64,000 nt of DNA from Kluyvera sp047971185 (GCF_047971185.1 NZ_JBKDZH010000012.1:46048-110047), one strand, 5' to 3'; shown: positions 46,677 to 55,667, numbered from the stretch's first letter. Program-made: numbers and translations. Notes: generated from the sequence alone by a model not told the origin.

Positions 46677-48038
46677 TTAAAGCGCGCTCTGCTTGCGCAG
46701 GCTGATTTTGTGGACGATATCGCGGTAGGTTTTTTCATCGAGCGAGTAGCTGGCGACAAAAATGGCGCTGATCGCGAACATGGCGCCGGGGAATAGCGTC
46801 ATCAGAATATTGATGCCGCTCAGCGCGCTGGCGCTGATACTGGCGGCATCGTAGTGGTAATAATCCAGCATCCATCCGGCGCAGCCGCCGCCGATTGCCA
46901 TCGCTATTTTGGTGATAAAGTTGAAGAAACCGTATATTGCGCCTTCGGTGCGCACGCCGTGATGCCATTCCGCATATTCCACGGTATCGGCAATCATTGA
47001 CCACATGGCGACAAATCCCATGCCCAGCGTAATACTGAACAGGCACACTCCGGTCATAATTAACCAGATATTATTGCCAGCCACAAAATACTGCATCAGC
47101 ACGCCCAGCACGCCAATCAATAGCGCCACCAGGGCCATTTTCTTTTTCCCCATAATGGCGATGACTTTTTCCGAAACCACCGTCCCCAGAATATAAGCCG
47201 CCGACTGGATCATAAAGAACGACGAGGTAAAGCCTTCGTTGCCGATAATGTATTTAATAAAGTAGATAGCAATCGCCATCCATACGGTATAGGCAATATA
47301 AAAGAACACCGTAAACAGCGACAGGTTAATCAATGGCGCATTGCCGATAACCGCACGGAACATTTCCCGCAGGGTGGGCGCAGGCGTATCCTCTTCTTCA
47401 CCCACCCGCTCTTTGGTCATGCCAAAACAGGCGAGGAATAAAAACGTCGCCAGCAGCGCAAAGCAGGAGACGGCGAAAACGTAGCCCATCTGTTTGTCAT
47501 CAAACGGTGAGATCAGGATATCCGCAGTGGTCGACACGATCAGGTAGCCGACGATCGCCAGCACAAAGCGATAGACCGACAGCGAGGAGCGTGAGGCTTC
47601 ATGTTGGGTTAAGCGGTTGGTCATCGCCGAATACGGCGTGTTAACCGCGGTGTAGGCCAGGCAATAAATGGTATAAGAGCACAGCGCGAACCAGAATTTC
47701 GCCTCGCCGCCCAGCGGCAGGAAGCACAGCACCGTCAGCAGCCCGAGCGGAATCGAACCGTATAATAGCCACGGACGAAGCTTACCGTAGCGGCTGTGGG
47801 TTTTATCAATGGCGAAGCCAATCAGAATATTAAAGATAGCATCCACTACCCGCGCAATAACGAAAATCAGGCTTGCCTGAACCGCGCTAATACCGAAGAT
47901 ATTGGTATAGAAGAATAATAAGAAGAGCGAAACAAAGCCGAAGGATAAATTAGAGGCGAAATCGCCAAAGCCATAGCCAATTTTTTCTTTAACGCCGATA
48001 ACCACATAGCTTGCCGAGAGTTTTTTGTTTGTTTCCAT
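46677..48038 (-). CDS. GPH-family sugar:cation symporter
   Basis: 453 residues with about 12 membrane helices. The MelB/XynP/YicJ family pattern is clear: EKIGYGFGDFASNLSF at the N-terminus, the DKTHSRYGKLRPWLLYG loop, and the MWSMIADTVEYAEWHHGVRTEGAIYGFF segment. First gene of the cassette, preceded by a TATACT -10, tandem repeats and a CRP-like site. It should import a beta-linked disaccharide or xyloside for the GH3 enzyme. Confidence 0.92.
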   Translation of the reverse strand: METNKKLSASYVVIGVKEKIGYGFGDFASNLSFGFVSLFLLFFYTNIFGISAVQASLIFVIARVVDAIFNILIGFAIDKTHSRYGKLRPWLLYGSIPLGLLTVLCFLPLGGEAKFWFALCSYTIYCLAYTAVNTPYSAMTNRLTQHEASRSSLSVYRFVLAIVGYLIVSTTADILISPFDDKQMGYVFAVSCFALLATFLFLACFGMTKERVGEEEDTPAPTLREMFRAVIGNAPLINLSLFTVFFYIAYTVWMAIAIYFIKYIIGNEGFTSSFFMIQSAAYILGTVVSEKVIAIMGKKKMALVALLIGVLGVLMQYFVAGNNIWLIMTGVCLFSITLGMGFVAMWSMIADTVEYAEWHHGVRTEGAIYGFFNFITKIAMAIGGGCAGWMLDYYHYDAASISASALSGINILMTLFPGAMFAISAIFVASYSLDEKTYRDIVHKISLRKQSAL

Positions 48039-48071
48039 TTCGGGCTACCTGTTTGAGTAATCTGTGGCGTC

Positions 48072-48077
48072 AGTATA
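48072..48077 (-). promoter_or_regulatory. -10 element of the symporter operon
   Basis: TATACT on the minus strand, 34 bp before the symporter ATG; the upstream operators at 48101-48166 are placed as expected for an activated promoter. Confidence 0.5.
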
Positions 48078-48100
48078 GGGCGAGCGCTATTTTATCACTT

Positions 48101-48135
48101 TGCGTTCTTTGTCCGGGAAATTCCCGTTTTTTGTC
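48101..48135. promoter_or_regulatory. Tandem direct repeats, candidate AraC-type operator
   Basis: TGCGTTCTTTGTC (48101-48113) and CCCGTTTTTTGTC (48123-48135) match at 10 of 13 positions and are 22 bp apart, about two helical turns, as AraC proteins require. A palindrome CGGGAAATTCCCG (48114-48126) lies between them. Confidence 0.55.
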
Positions 48136-48144
48136 TTTATACAG

Positions 48145-48166
48145 AAGTGTGAATGGAATCACAGGA
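48145..48166. promoter_or_regulatory. CRP site of the symporter operon
   Basis: TGTGA-ATGGAA-TCACA matches the CRP core at 10 of 10 positions. It is centred near 48155, about 90 bp upstream of the expected start of transcription of the symporter operon. Confidence 0.75.
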
Positions 48167-48178
48167 GAGAATAGCTTC

Positions 48179-48214
48179 GGGGGGGGGAAAGCCCGGCGGC
48201 AGCGCCGCCGGAAC
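48179..48214 (-). terminator. rluB terminator-like hairpin with a G9 tract
   Basis: CCGGCGGC (48193-48200) and GCCGCCGG (48204-48211) form a stem 9 bp after the rluB stop on the minus strand; CTTT follows, then a run of nine C's (G9 on the plus strand, 48179-48187). Confidence 0.55.
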
Positions 48215-48219
48215 AGAGA

Positions 48220-49125
48220 TTATTTCCCTTTCGGGTTATTGCGCGTGCTGGAGCGGCGATTGCCGTTGTTATTGCTATTACCGGTGGTGGTATGGCGCTT
48301 AACGGCGCGACGAATCTGATTCGCCTTCATGCGGCGACGGTCTTTTTCCACCGCCACTTTTGATGAGGTTTCCGCCGGCAGCTCAACCAGCTCGCGCAGG
48401 TAGTTGGTCTGCGCCAGGTCCAGCTCGGTCCAGCCGCCGCGCGGCAGGCCTTTCGGCAGCGGAATATCGCCGTAGCGAACGCGGATCAGGCGGCTCACCT
48501 GCACGCCAACCGCTTCCCACAGACGACGAACTTCACGGTTACGGCCTTCGGTCAGGGTCACGTTGTACCACTGGTTGATGCCTTCGCCGCCGCTGAATTT
48601 GATGGTTTTGAACGCCGCCGGGCCATCTTCCAGCTGCACGCCGCGAGAAAGCTGACGCACTTTGTTGTCGTCCACTTCACCAAAGACGCGCACCGCGTAC
48701 TCACGCTCAACTTCACGGCTTGGGTGCATCAAGCGGTTAGCCAGCTCACCGTCGGTGGTGAACAGCAGCAGACCGCAGGTGTTCACGTCCAGACGGCCCA
48801 CGGCAATCCAGCGCGCGCCGCGCAGTTTCGGCAGACGGTCAAACACGGTCGGACGCCCTTCCGGGTCGTTACGGGTGCACAGTTCGCCTTCCGGTTTGTA
48901 ATAGGCCAGAACGCGACAGATTTGTTCTACGGATTCTTTAACGGAGATCAGATGGCCGTCGATACGGATTTTGAGGCCCGGGATCACTTCAACGCGATCG
49001 CCCAGCTTGGCGATTTTACCGTCGACGCTGACGCGGCCCGCTTCAATAATCGTTTCAATTTCACGACGGGAGCCGTGGCCGGCGCGCGCCAGCACTTTTT
49101 GCAGTTTTTCGCTTTTATCGCTCAT
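48220..49125 (-). CDS. rluB: 23S rRNA pseudouridine 2605 synthase RluB
   Basis: 301 residues from the ATG at 49125, preceded by AGGAAG; E. coli RluB is 291. N-terminal S4 domain (LQKVLARAGHGSRREIETIIEAGRV), then the RsuA-type catalytic domain with the aspartate in GRLDVNTCGLLLFT. The extra length is a basic, asparagine/arginine-rich tail (TTTGNSNNNGNRRSSTRN). In E. coli yciQ is the neighbour between rluB and yciO; it is missing here. Confidence 0.96.
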   Translation of the reverse strand: MSDKSEKLQKVLARAGHGSRREIETIIEAGRVSVDGKIAKLGDRVEVIPGLKIRIDGHLISVKESVEQICRVLAYYKPEGELCTRNDPEGRPTVFDRLPKLRGARWIAVGRLDVNTCGLLLFTTDGELANRLMHPSREVEREYAVRVFGEVDDNKVRQLSRGVQLEDGPAAFKTIKFSGGEGINQWYNVTLTEGRNREVRRLWEAVGVQVSRLIRVRYGDIPLPKGLPRGGWTELDLAQTNYLRELVELPAETSSKVAVEKDRRRMKANQIRRAVKRHTTTGNSNNNGNRRSSTRNNPKGK

Positions 49126-49307
49126 CGAGCTTCCTTCAGGTGTCGCCTTCACAGGCGTCTTAGAGACTTTATTAGCAGCGCAGGAAATACACACCGGGCT
49201 GCATAAGCAGGCAAGCAGCGACGTTTGAAAACAACGCGGGCTACCCGCCCAGAATGGTGACCGCACATACTACACGAATTTTAAGAAAAAAGGTCAGGAA
49301 GCGACAG

Positions 49308-49339
49308 AAAAACGCCCGGCATAGAGAATGCGCCGGGCG
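49308..49339 (-). terminator. yciO terminator
   Basis: CGCCCGGC (49313-49320) pairs with GCCGGGCG (49332-49339); on the minus strand the stem is followed by five T's. It lies 9 bp after the yciO stop. Confidence 0.8.
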
Positions 49340-49347
49340 ATGACCGA

Positions 49348-49968
49348 TTACAGGAACGGTTTGACGTCGCCAACGCCTTCACGCAGCACCACCGGTGAAT
49401 CCTCGGTCAGGTCGATAACCGTGGTCGGCTGCTGGCCGAGGTAGCCGCCGTGGATGATCAGATCCACCTGTTTCTCCAGACGGTCTTTAATCTCTTCCGG
49501 GTCGGACTCGGTAAATTCGCTGCCCGGCAGCATCAACGACGTGGAGAGCATCGGCTCGCCTAACGTTTCCAGCAGCGCCTGGGCAATCGGGTTGGACGGC
49601 ACGCGCATACCGATCGTCTTACGCTTTTCCTGCAGCAGGCGGCGCGGTACCTCTTTGGTTCCTTTGAGGATAAAGGTGTAGTTGCCCGGCGTATTGTTTT
49701 TCATCAGACGAAACGCCACGTTGTCGACGTAGGAGTAGGTCGACAGCTCGGACAGGTCGCGGCACATCAGCGTAAAGTTGTGGCCGTCCGGCAGGTGACG
49801 GATGCGGCAGATACGCTCCATCGCGCCTTTATCTTCAATTTTGCAGCCCAGCGCGTAGCCGGAGTCGGTTGGGTAGACGATCACGCCGCCCTTACGCACA
49901 ATCTCGACCGCCTGGTTAATCAGACGCGCCTGCGGGTTATCCGGATGGATATAAAAAAACTGACTCAT
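49348..49968 (-). CDS. yciO: Sua5/YrdC-family protein YciO
   Basis: 206 residues, the E. coli length. The YrdC fold is seen in VYPTDSGYALGC and FTLMCRDLSELSTY. It is related to the threonylcarbamoyl-AMP synthases of tRNA modification, though the role of YciO itself is less clear. Its start overlaps the rnm stop by 4 bp. Confidence 0.95.
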   Translation of the reverse strand: MSQFFYIHPDNPQARLINQAVEIVRKGGVIVYPTDSGYALGCKIEDKGAMERICRIRHLPDGHNFTLMCRDLSELSTYSYVDNVAFRLMKNNTPGNYTFILKGTKEVPRRLLQEKRKTIGMRVPSNPIAQALLETLGEPMLSTSLMLPGSEFTESDPEEIKDRLEKQVDLIIHGGYLGQQPTTVIDLTEDSPVVLREGVGDVKPFL

Positions 49969-50846
49969 GCTTCCCTCTCAATTGTATTCTGCGGCTGCTC
50001 CCAGCGCTGCCAGACTCCCTCGACGCCTGCGGGTAACCACAGTTTGCGGCCCAGCTCAATCCACGGGCAGGGCTGATGGAAATCCGACCCAAGGGACGCC
50101 AGTAAACCGTATTCGCGGGCATAGGTGGCAAGCTGAGCGCGCTCGTGCGGCGCCTGCTGGCACTGGGCAACTTCCATCGCGTCGCCGCCGTGTTCACTAA
50201 AGTGTGTCAGCAATCTTTTCAGCCACTTGGCGGACAGGTTATACCGCCCCGGGTGAGCAATAACCGCTACCCCACCCGAATGATGAATGACATCAATAGC
50301 TTCCTTTATTGTACACCACTGCGGCGGAACATAACCGGTTTTCCCACGCGCGAGATATTTTTTGAAGACGTCGCCAATATTACTGGCTTTGCCCTGCTCG
50401 ACCAGGAAACGGGCAAAATGGCCGCGGGTGACCGCGCCGCCTTCGGCCATTTTCAGCGCCGCCTCCCAGGCACCGGGAATATGCGCCTTTTCCAGGCGTT
50501 CGGCGATCATCCTCCCGCGCTGCTGGCGTCGGTCGATCTGCGCGCTTAAAAAGGCGCTGAGCGCCGGGTTGGCGATATCGATATTCAGCCCGACGATATG
50601 AATTTCATGATTTTCCCACAGCGTGGAAATTTCCACGCCGGTAATCAGGGTCAGCGGCAGCCCGGCGCGGGCAATTTCCGCCTGCGCGCGAGGAATGCCG
50701 TCCACGGTATCGTGATCGGTGATAGCGAGCGTCCCCACCCGCATCTCCCCGGCGCGATGCACCAGTTCTTCCGGCGTCAGGCGGCCATCCGAGGCGATGG
50801 TGTGGCTGTGCAGATCGTAAATCACTGCGTAATTGGTGTCGCTCAA
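49965..50846 (-). CDS. rnm: 5'-3' exoribonuclease Rnm (RNase AM, YciV)
   Basis: 293 residues, the E. coli length. PHP-domain metal motifs DLHSHTIASDG, ITDHDT, HPGRYN and GSDFH are intact. In E. coli it trims 5' ends of 5S, 16S and 23S rRNA and removes short RNA residues. It is divergent from the trp promoter, 76 bp away. Confidence 0.95.
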   Translation of the reverse strand: MSDTNYAVIYDLHSHTIASDGRLTPEELVHRAGEMRVGTLAITDHDTVDGIPRAQAEIARAGLPLTLITGVEISTLWENHEIHIVGLNIDIANPALSAFLSAQIDRRQQRGRMIAERLEKAHIPGAWEAALKMAEGGAVTRGHFARFLVEQGKASNIGDVFKKYLARGKTGYVPPQWCTIKEAIDVIHHSGGVAVIAHPGRYNLSAKWLKRLLTHFSEHGGDAMEVAQCQQAPHERAQLATYAREYGLLASLGSDFHQPCPWIELGRKLWLPAGVEGVWQRWEQPQNTIEREA

Positions 50847-50922
50847 AACGGCTTCCTTAATGCTACTCAGAGTTGTTCGCGGCCTATCATAGCGGGATTG
50901 CGGGAAATTCTAAAATCAGGGG

Positions 50923-50957
50923 TTGACTTTGCCCCTTCGAACTAGTTAACTAGTACG
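50923..50957 (+). promoter_or_regulatory. trp promoter and TrpR operator
   Basis: -35 TTGACT (50923-50928), 17-bp spacer, -10 TTAACT (50946-50951). The operator palindrome ACTAGTTAACTAGT (50941-50954) overlaps the -10 and is identical to the E. coli trp operator core, so TrpR repression by tryptophan is expected. Confidence 0.95.
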
Positions 50958-50984
50958 CAAGTTCACTTAGTAAGGTATCTGAAA

Positions 50985-51038
50985 ATGACACGTAAAATGA
51001 TTGCTCTGCACGGCGGCTGGTGGCGTACTTCCCGATAG
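50985..51038 (+). CDS. trpL: trp operon leader peptide
   Basis: 17 residues, MTRKMIALHGGWWRTSR, with tandem tryptophan codons at residues 12-13. The E. coli leader ends ...GWWRTS and is 14 aa; here the codon after Ser is CGA, so translation goes one codon further to TAG. The leader couples ribosome stalling at Trp codons to the attenuator downstream. Confidence 0.95.
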   Translation: MTRKMIALHGGWWRTSR

Positions 51039-51077
51039 GGCGGAGTCATCACGTCTGCGTAACGCATACAGATACCC

Positions 51078-51103
51078 AGCCCGCCAATGAGCGGGCTTTT
51101 TAT
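51078..51103 (+). terminator. trp attenuator (3:4 hairpin)
   Basis: AGCCCGC (51078-51084) and GCGGGCT (51091-51097) followed by TTTT, 40 bp after trpL. The preceding CAGATACCC segment matches the antiterminator region of E. coli. Confidence 0.95.
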
Positions 51104-51138
51104 TAAGCAAAAATAATACAGAACAGGCGAGAACAACG

Positions 51139-52701
51139 ATGCAAACACCAAAACCTATGCTCGAGCTTCTGACCAGTGACGCGATTTACCGTGAGAACCC
51201 GACCGCACTGTTCCACCAGCTGTGCGGCGCGCGCCCGGCGACGCTGCTGCTTGAATCAGCCGACATTGACAGTAAAAATGATTTAAAAAGCCTGCTGCTG
51301 GTCGATAGCGCGCTGCGCATCACCGCGCTGGGCGATACCGTGACGCTGCAGGCGCTTTCCGCCAACGGCGCGTCCCTGCTGCCGCTGCTCGACGCTGCGC
51401 TGCCGGCGGGCGTTGAAAATATCCATCAGCCGGATGGCCGTGTGCTGCGCTTCCCGGCGGTCAGCACGCTGCTGGATGAAGACGCTCGCCTGTGCTCACT
51501 GTCGGTGTTTGACGCCTTCCGCCTGCTGCAAGAGCTGGTTACCGTTCCGCAGGACGAGCGTGAAGCGATGTTCTTCGGCGGGCTGTTCGCCTACGACCTG
51601 GTCGCCGGGTTTGAAGATCTGCCGCAGCTTGAAAGCGACACCGCCTGCCCGGACTACTGCTTCTATCTGGCCGAAACGCTGCTGGTGATTGACCACCAGA
51701 CCAAAAACACCCGTATTCAGGCGAGCCTGTTTACCCCGTCTGAAGCGGAAAAAGATCGTCTGCTGCAACGCATCGCGCAGGTTCGCCAGCAGCTTAACGA
51801 ACCGCCGACGGCGCTGCCGGTGCACACCATTAAAGAGATGCGCTGCGAAACCAATCAAAGCGATGAAGAGTACGGCGACGTGGTGCGCAAAATGCAAAAA
51901 GCGATTCGCGCCGGGGAAATCTTCCAGGTGGTGCCGTCTCGTCGCTTCTCGCTGCCCTGCCCGTCGCCGCTGGCAGCGTATGATGTGCTGAAGAAGAGCA
52001 ATCCCAGCCCGTACATGTTCTTTATGCAGGACAACGACTTCACCCTGTTCGGCGCCTCACCGGAAAGCTCGTTGAAGTACGATGCGACAAACCGCCAGAT
52101 TGAAATCTACCCGATTGCCGGTACCCGCCCGCGTGGCCGCCGCGCCGACGGCTCGCTGGATCGCGATCTTGACAGCCGCATTGAGCTGGAAATGCGCACC
52201 GACCACAAAGAGCTGTCCGAACACCTGATGCTGGTTGACCTGGCGCGTAACGATCTGGCCCGCATTTGTACGCCGGGCAGCCGCTACGTGGCCGACCTGA
52301 CCAAAGTCGATCGTTACTCCTTCGTGATGCACCTTGTCTCCCGCGTGGTGGGCGAGCTGCGTCAGGATCTCGACGTGCTGCACGCCTACCGTGCTTGCAT
52401 GAATATGGGCACCCTCAGCGGCGCGCCGAAAGTGCGCGCCATGCAGCTGATTGCCGCCGCCGAAGGCAAGCGCCGCGGCAGCTACGGCGGCGCGGTGGGC
52501 TACTTCACCGCCCACGGCGACCTCGACACCTGCATCGTGATCCGCTCGGCGTTTGTCGAAAACGGCGTCGCTACCGTGCAGGCGGGCGCGGGCGTAGTGC
52601 TGGATTCCGTCCCGCAGTCTGAAGCCGATGAAACCCGTAATAAAGCGCGTGCGGTTCTGCGCGCCATCGCTACCGCCCATCATGCACAGGAGATTTTCTG
52701 A
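51139..52701 (+). CDS. trpE: Anthranilate synthase component I
   Basis: 520 residues, the E. coli length. The tryptophan feedback motif LLES (37-40) is intact, so end-product inhibition is expected. The chorismate-binding core includes PIAGTRPRGRR, the DLARNDLARI block and GGAVGYF. It makes anthranilate from chorismate with the TrpD amidotransferase. Stop and trpD start share one base (TGATG). Confidence 0.98.
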   Translation: MQTPKPMLELLTSDAIYRENPTALFHQLCGARPATLLLESADIDSKNDLKSLLLVDSALRITALGDTVTLQALSANGASLLPLLDAALPAGVENIHQPDGRVLRFPAVSTLLDEDARLCSLSVFDAFRLLQELVTVPQDEREAMFFGGLFAYDLVAGFEDLPQLESDTACPDYCFYLAETLLVIDHQTKNTRIQASLFTPSEAEKDRLLQRIAQVRQQLNEPPTALPVHTIKEMRCETNQSDEEYGDVVRKMQKAIRAGEIFQVVPSRRFSLPCPSPLAAYDVLKKSNPSPYMFFMQDNDFTLFGASPESSLKYDATNRQIEIYPIAGTRPRGRRADGSLDRDLDSRIELEMRTDHKELSEHLMLVDLARNDLARICTPGSRYVADLTKVDRYSFVMHLVSRVVGELRQDLDVLHAYRACMNMGTLSGAPKVRAMQLIAAAEGKRRGSYGGAVGYFTAHGDLDTCIVIRSAFVENGVATVQAGAGVVLDSVPQSEADETRNKARAVLRAIATAHHAQEIF

Positions 52702-54296
52702 TGGCTGACATTCTGCTGCTCGATAATATCGACTCTTTTACCTATAACCTGGCAGATCAGCTGCGCGCGAACGGGCACAACGTGGTGATTTACCGTAACC
52801 ACGTTCCGGCACAAACTTTAATCGACCGTATCGGCACCATGGACAACCCGGTGCTGATGCTCTCTCCCGGCCCGGGCGCGCCGTCGGAAGCGGGCTGCAT
52901 GCCGGAGCTGCTGACCCGTATGCGCGGCAAGCTGCCGATCATCGGCATCTGTCTCGGCCATCAGGCGATTGTGGAAGCCTACGGCGGTTACGTCGGCCAG
53001 GCCGGTGAAATTCTCCACGGCAAAGCCTCCAGCATTGAACACGACGGCCAGGCGATGTTCGACGGCCTGAGCAATCCGCTGCCGGTCGCCCGCTATCATT
53101 CGCTGGTCGGCAGCAATATTCCGGCGGGTTTAACCATCAACGCCCACTTTAACGGCATGGTGATGGCGGTCCGCCACGATGCGGATCGCGTCTGCGGCTT
53201 CCAGTTCCACCCGGAATCGATTCTCACCTCTCAGGGCGCGCGCCTGCTGGAGCAGACGCTGGCCTGGGCGCTACAGAAGCTGGAGCAGAGCAACACGCTG
53301 CAACCGATTCTGGAAAAACTGTATCAGGCGCAAACCCTGAGCCAGCAGGAAAGCCACGTGCTGTTCTCCGCCGTGGTGCGCGGTGAAGTGAAGCCGGAGC
53401 AGCTGGCCGCCGCGCTGGTGAGCATGAAAATTCGCGGCGAAAGCCCGAACGAAATTGCCGGCGCCGCTACCGCGCTGCTGGAAAACGCCGCGCCGTTCCC
53501 GCGTCCGGACTACCCGTTTGCCGATATCGTCGGCACCGGCGGCGACGGCAGCAACAGCATCAACATCTCTACCGCCAGCGCCTTTGTCGCCGCGGCGTGC
53601 GGGCTGAAAGTGGCCAAGCACGGCAACCGCAGCGTATCCAGTAAATCCGGCTCGTCGGATCTGCTGGCGGCGTTTGGCATCAATCTGGATATGAATGCCG
53701 ACAAATCGCGTCAGGCGCTGGATGAACTGGGCGTGTGTTTCCTGTTCGCGCCGAAGTATCACACCGGTTTCCGCCACGCGATGCCGGTTCGCCAGCAGCT
53801 GAAAACCCGCACCCTGTTCAACGTGCTGGGGCCGCTGATTAACCCGGCACACCCGCCGCTGGCGCTGATTGGCGTGTACAGCCCGGAGCTGGTGCTGCCG
53901 ATTGCCGAGACCCTGCGCGTGCTGGGCTATGAGCGGGCGGCGGTGGTCCACAGCGGAGGCATGGATGAAGTCTCGCTGCATGCGCCTACCGTGGTGGCTG
54001 AACTGCACAACGGCGAAATTAAGAGCTATCAGCTGACCGCCGACGACTTTGGCCTCACGCCTTACCATCAGGCCGAGCTGGCGGGCGGCACGCCGGAAGA
54101 AAACCGTGACATTCTGACGCGCTTGCTACAAGGTAAAGGTGAAGCTGCGCATGAGTCCGCCGTGGCGGTCAACGTCGCCATGTTGATGCGTCTTTACGGG
54201 CATGAAGACCTGAAGGCGAACGTCCAGAAAGTGCTGGACGTGCTGCACAGCGGCGCAGCCTACGACCGCGTAACCGCATTAGCGGCAAGAGGATAA
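52701..54296 (+). CDS. trpD: Anthranilate synthase II / phosphoribosyltransferase fusion
   Basis: 531 residues, the enterobacterial TrpG-TrpD fusion. Glutamine amidotransferase domain 1-195 with catalytic Cys84 (GICLGHQAI) and the FHPES triad part; phosphoribosyltransferase domain about 200-531 with GTGGDGSNSINIST and KHGNRSVSSKSGS. Supplies ammonia to TrpE and adds phosphoribosyl to anthranilate. 3 bp before trpC. Confidence 0.98.
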   Translation: MADILLLDNIDSFTYNLADQLRANGHNVVIYRNHVPAQTLIDRIGTMDNPVLMLSPGPGAPSEAGCMPELLTRMRGKLPIIGICLGHQAIVEAYGGYVGQAGEILHGKASSIEHDGQAMFDGLSNPLPVARYHSLVGSNIPAGLTINAHFNGMVMAVRHDADRVCGFQFHPESILTSQGARLLEQTLAWALQKLEQSNTLQPILEKLYQAQTLSQQESHVLFSAVVRGEVKPEQLAAALVSMKIRGESPNEIAGAATALLENAAPFPRPDYPFADIVGTGGDGSNSINISTASAFVAAACGLKVAKHGNRSVSSKSGSSDLLAAFGINLDMNADKSRQALDELGVCFLFAPKYHTGFRHAMPVRQQLKTRTLFNVLGPLINPAHPPLALIGVYSPELVLPIAETLRVLGYERAAVVHSGGMDEVSLHAPTVVAELHNGEIKSYQLTADDFGLTPYHQAELAGGTPEENRDILTRLLQGKGEAAHESAVAVNVAMLMRLYGHEDLKANVQKVLDVLHSGAAYDRVTALAARG

Positions 54297-54299
54297 AAA

Positions 54300-55658
54300 A
54301 TGCAGACCGTATTAGCAAAAATCGTGGCCGATAAAGCGATTTGGGTAGAAGCCCGCAAACAACAACAACCGTTAGCCTCGTTCCAGAACGATGTGCAGCC
54401 AAGCCAGCGCAGCTTCTATGACGCGCTGCGCGGTACCCGCACCGCCTTCATCCTGGAGTGTAAAAAAGCCTCGCCGTCGAAAGGGGTGATCCGCGATGAT
54501 TTCGACCCGGCGCGTATCGCCAACGTGTACAAACACTACGCCTCGGCTATTTCCGTTCTGACGGATGAAAAGTATTTTCAGGGCAGCTTCGACTTTCTGC
54601 CGATCGTCAGCCAGATCGCGCCGCAGCCGATTCTGTGCAAAGACTTTATCATCGATGCCTACCAGATCTATCTGGCGCGCTACCACCAGGCCGATGCCTG
54701 CCTGCTGATGCTGTCGGTGCTGGACGACGAGCAGTATCGCCAGCTCGCCGCCGTGGCGCACAGCCTGAACATGGGCGTGCTGACCGAGGTAAGCAACGAA
54801 GAAGAGCTGGAACGCGCCATCGCGCTGAAGGCCAAAGTGGTCGGCATCAACAACCGTGACCTGCGCGATCTCTCCATCGACCTCAACCGCACCCGCCAGC
54901 TGGCGCCGCGTCTGGGCCACGATGTAACGGTGATCAGCGAGTCCGGCATTAACACCAATGCCCAGGTGCGCGAGCTGGCGCACTTCGCTAACGGTTTCCT
55001 GATCGGCTCGGCGATGATGTCCCACGACGACCTCAACGCCGCGGTGCGTCGCGTGCTGCTGGGTGAAAATAAAGTCTGCGGGCTAACCCGCGCGCAGGAT
55101 GCGCAGGCCGCCTATGAAGCAGGCGCAATCTACGGCGGCCTGATTTTCGTTCCCGCCTCGCCGCGCGCGGTCAGCGTGGAGCAGGCCCGTGAGGTGATGG
55201 CTGCCGCCCCGCTGAGCTACGTGGGCGTGTTCCGCAATACCCCGGTCGCCGACGTCGTTGAGCGTGCCAGCACATTATCCCTTCACGCGGTGCAGCTGCA
55301 CGGCGATGAAGACCAGGCCTATATCGACGCTCTGCGCGCCGAGCTGCCCGCGGCGGTGCAAATCTGGAAAGCGCTGAGCGTGGTCGACACGCTGCCGCAA
55401 CGTCATCTGCATCATGTCGACAGATACCTGTTCGACAACGGCCAGGGCGGCAGCGGCCAGCGTTTCGATTGGTCTCTGTTACAAGGTCAGGATCTCAGCA
55501 ACGTGATGCTGGCCGGTGGTTTAAGCGCAGACAACTGCGTAGAGGCAGCCAAAAGCGGCTGCGTCGGGCTGGATTTCAATTCAGGTGTCGAGTCAAAACC
55601 GGGCGTGAAAGATGCCAGCAAACTGGCCTCGGTATTTCAGACGCTGCGCGCATATTAA
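54300..55658 (+). CDS. trpC: Indole-glycerol-phosphate synthase / PRA isomerase fusion
   Basis: 452 residues, bifunctional TrpC(F). N-terminal IGPS domain (1 to about 255; ILECKKASPSKG, VISESGIN) and C-terminal isomerase domain (about 256-452; KVCGLTRAQDAQAAYEAGA, VQLHGDE, LAGGLSADN). It carries out the Amadori rearrangement and ring closure to indole-glycerol phosphate. 9 bp before trpB. Confidence 0.98.
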   Translation: MQTVLAKIVADKAIWVEARKQQQPLASFQNDVQPSQRSFYDALRGTRTAFILECKKASPSKGVIRDDFDPARIANVYKHYASAISVLTDEKYFQGSFDFLPIVSQIAPQPILCKDFIIDAYQIYLARYHQADACLLMLSVLDDEQYRQLAAVAHSLNMGVLTEVSNEEELERAIALKAKVVGINNRDLRDLSIDLNRTRQLAPRLGHDVTVISESGINTNAQVRELAHFANGFLIGSAMMSHDDLNAAVRRVLLGENKVCGLTRAQDAQAAYEAGAIYGGLIFVPASPRAVSVEQAREVMAAAPLSYVGVFRNTPVADVVERASTLSLHAVQLHGDEDQAYIDALRAELPAAVQIWKALSVVDTLPQRHLHHVDRYLFDNGQGGSGQRFDWSLLQGQDLSNVMLAGGLSADNCVEAAKSGCVGLDFNSGVESKPGVKDASKLASVFQTLRAY

Positions 55659-55667
55659 GGAGCAATA

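Noticed and set aside
45651..46796. Long open frame (381 codons) on the plus strand opposite the GH3 gene
   Set aside because: It is histidine/arginine/glutamine-rich low-complexity sequence, typical of the antisense frame of a high-GC coding region, and has no domain or ribosome site.
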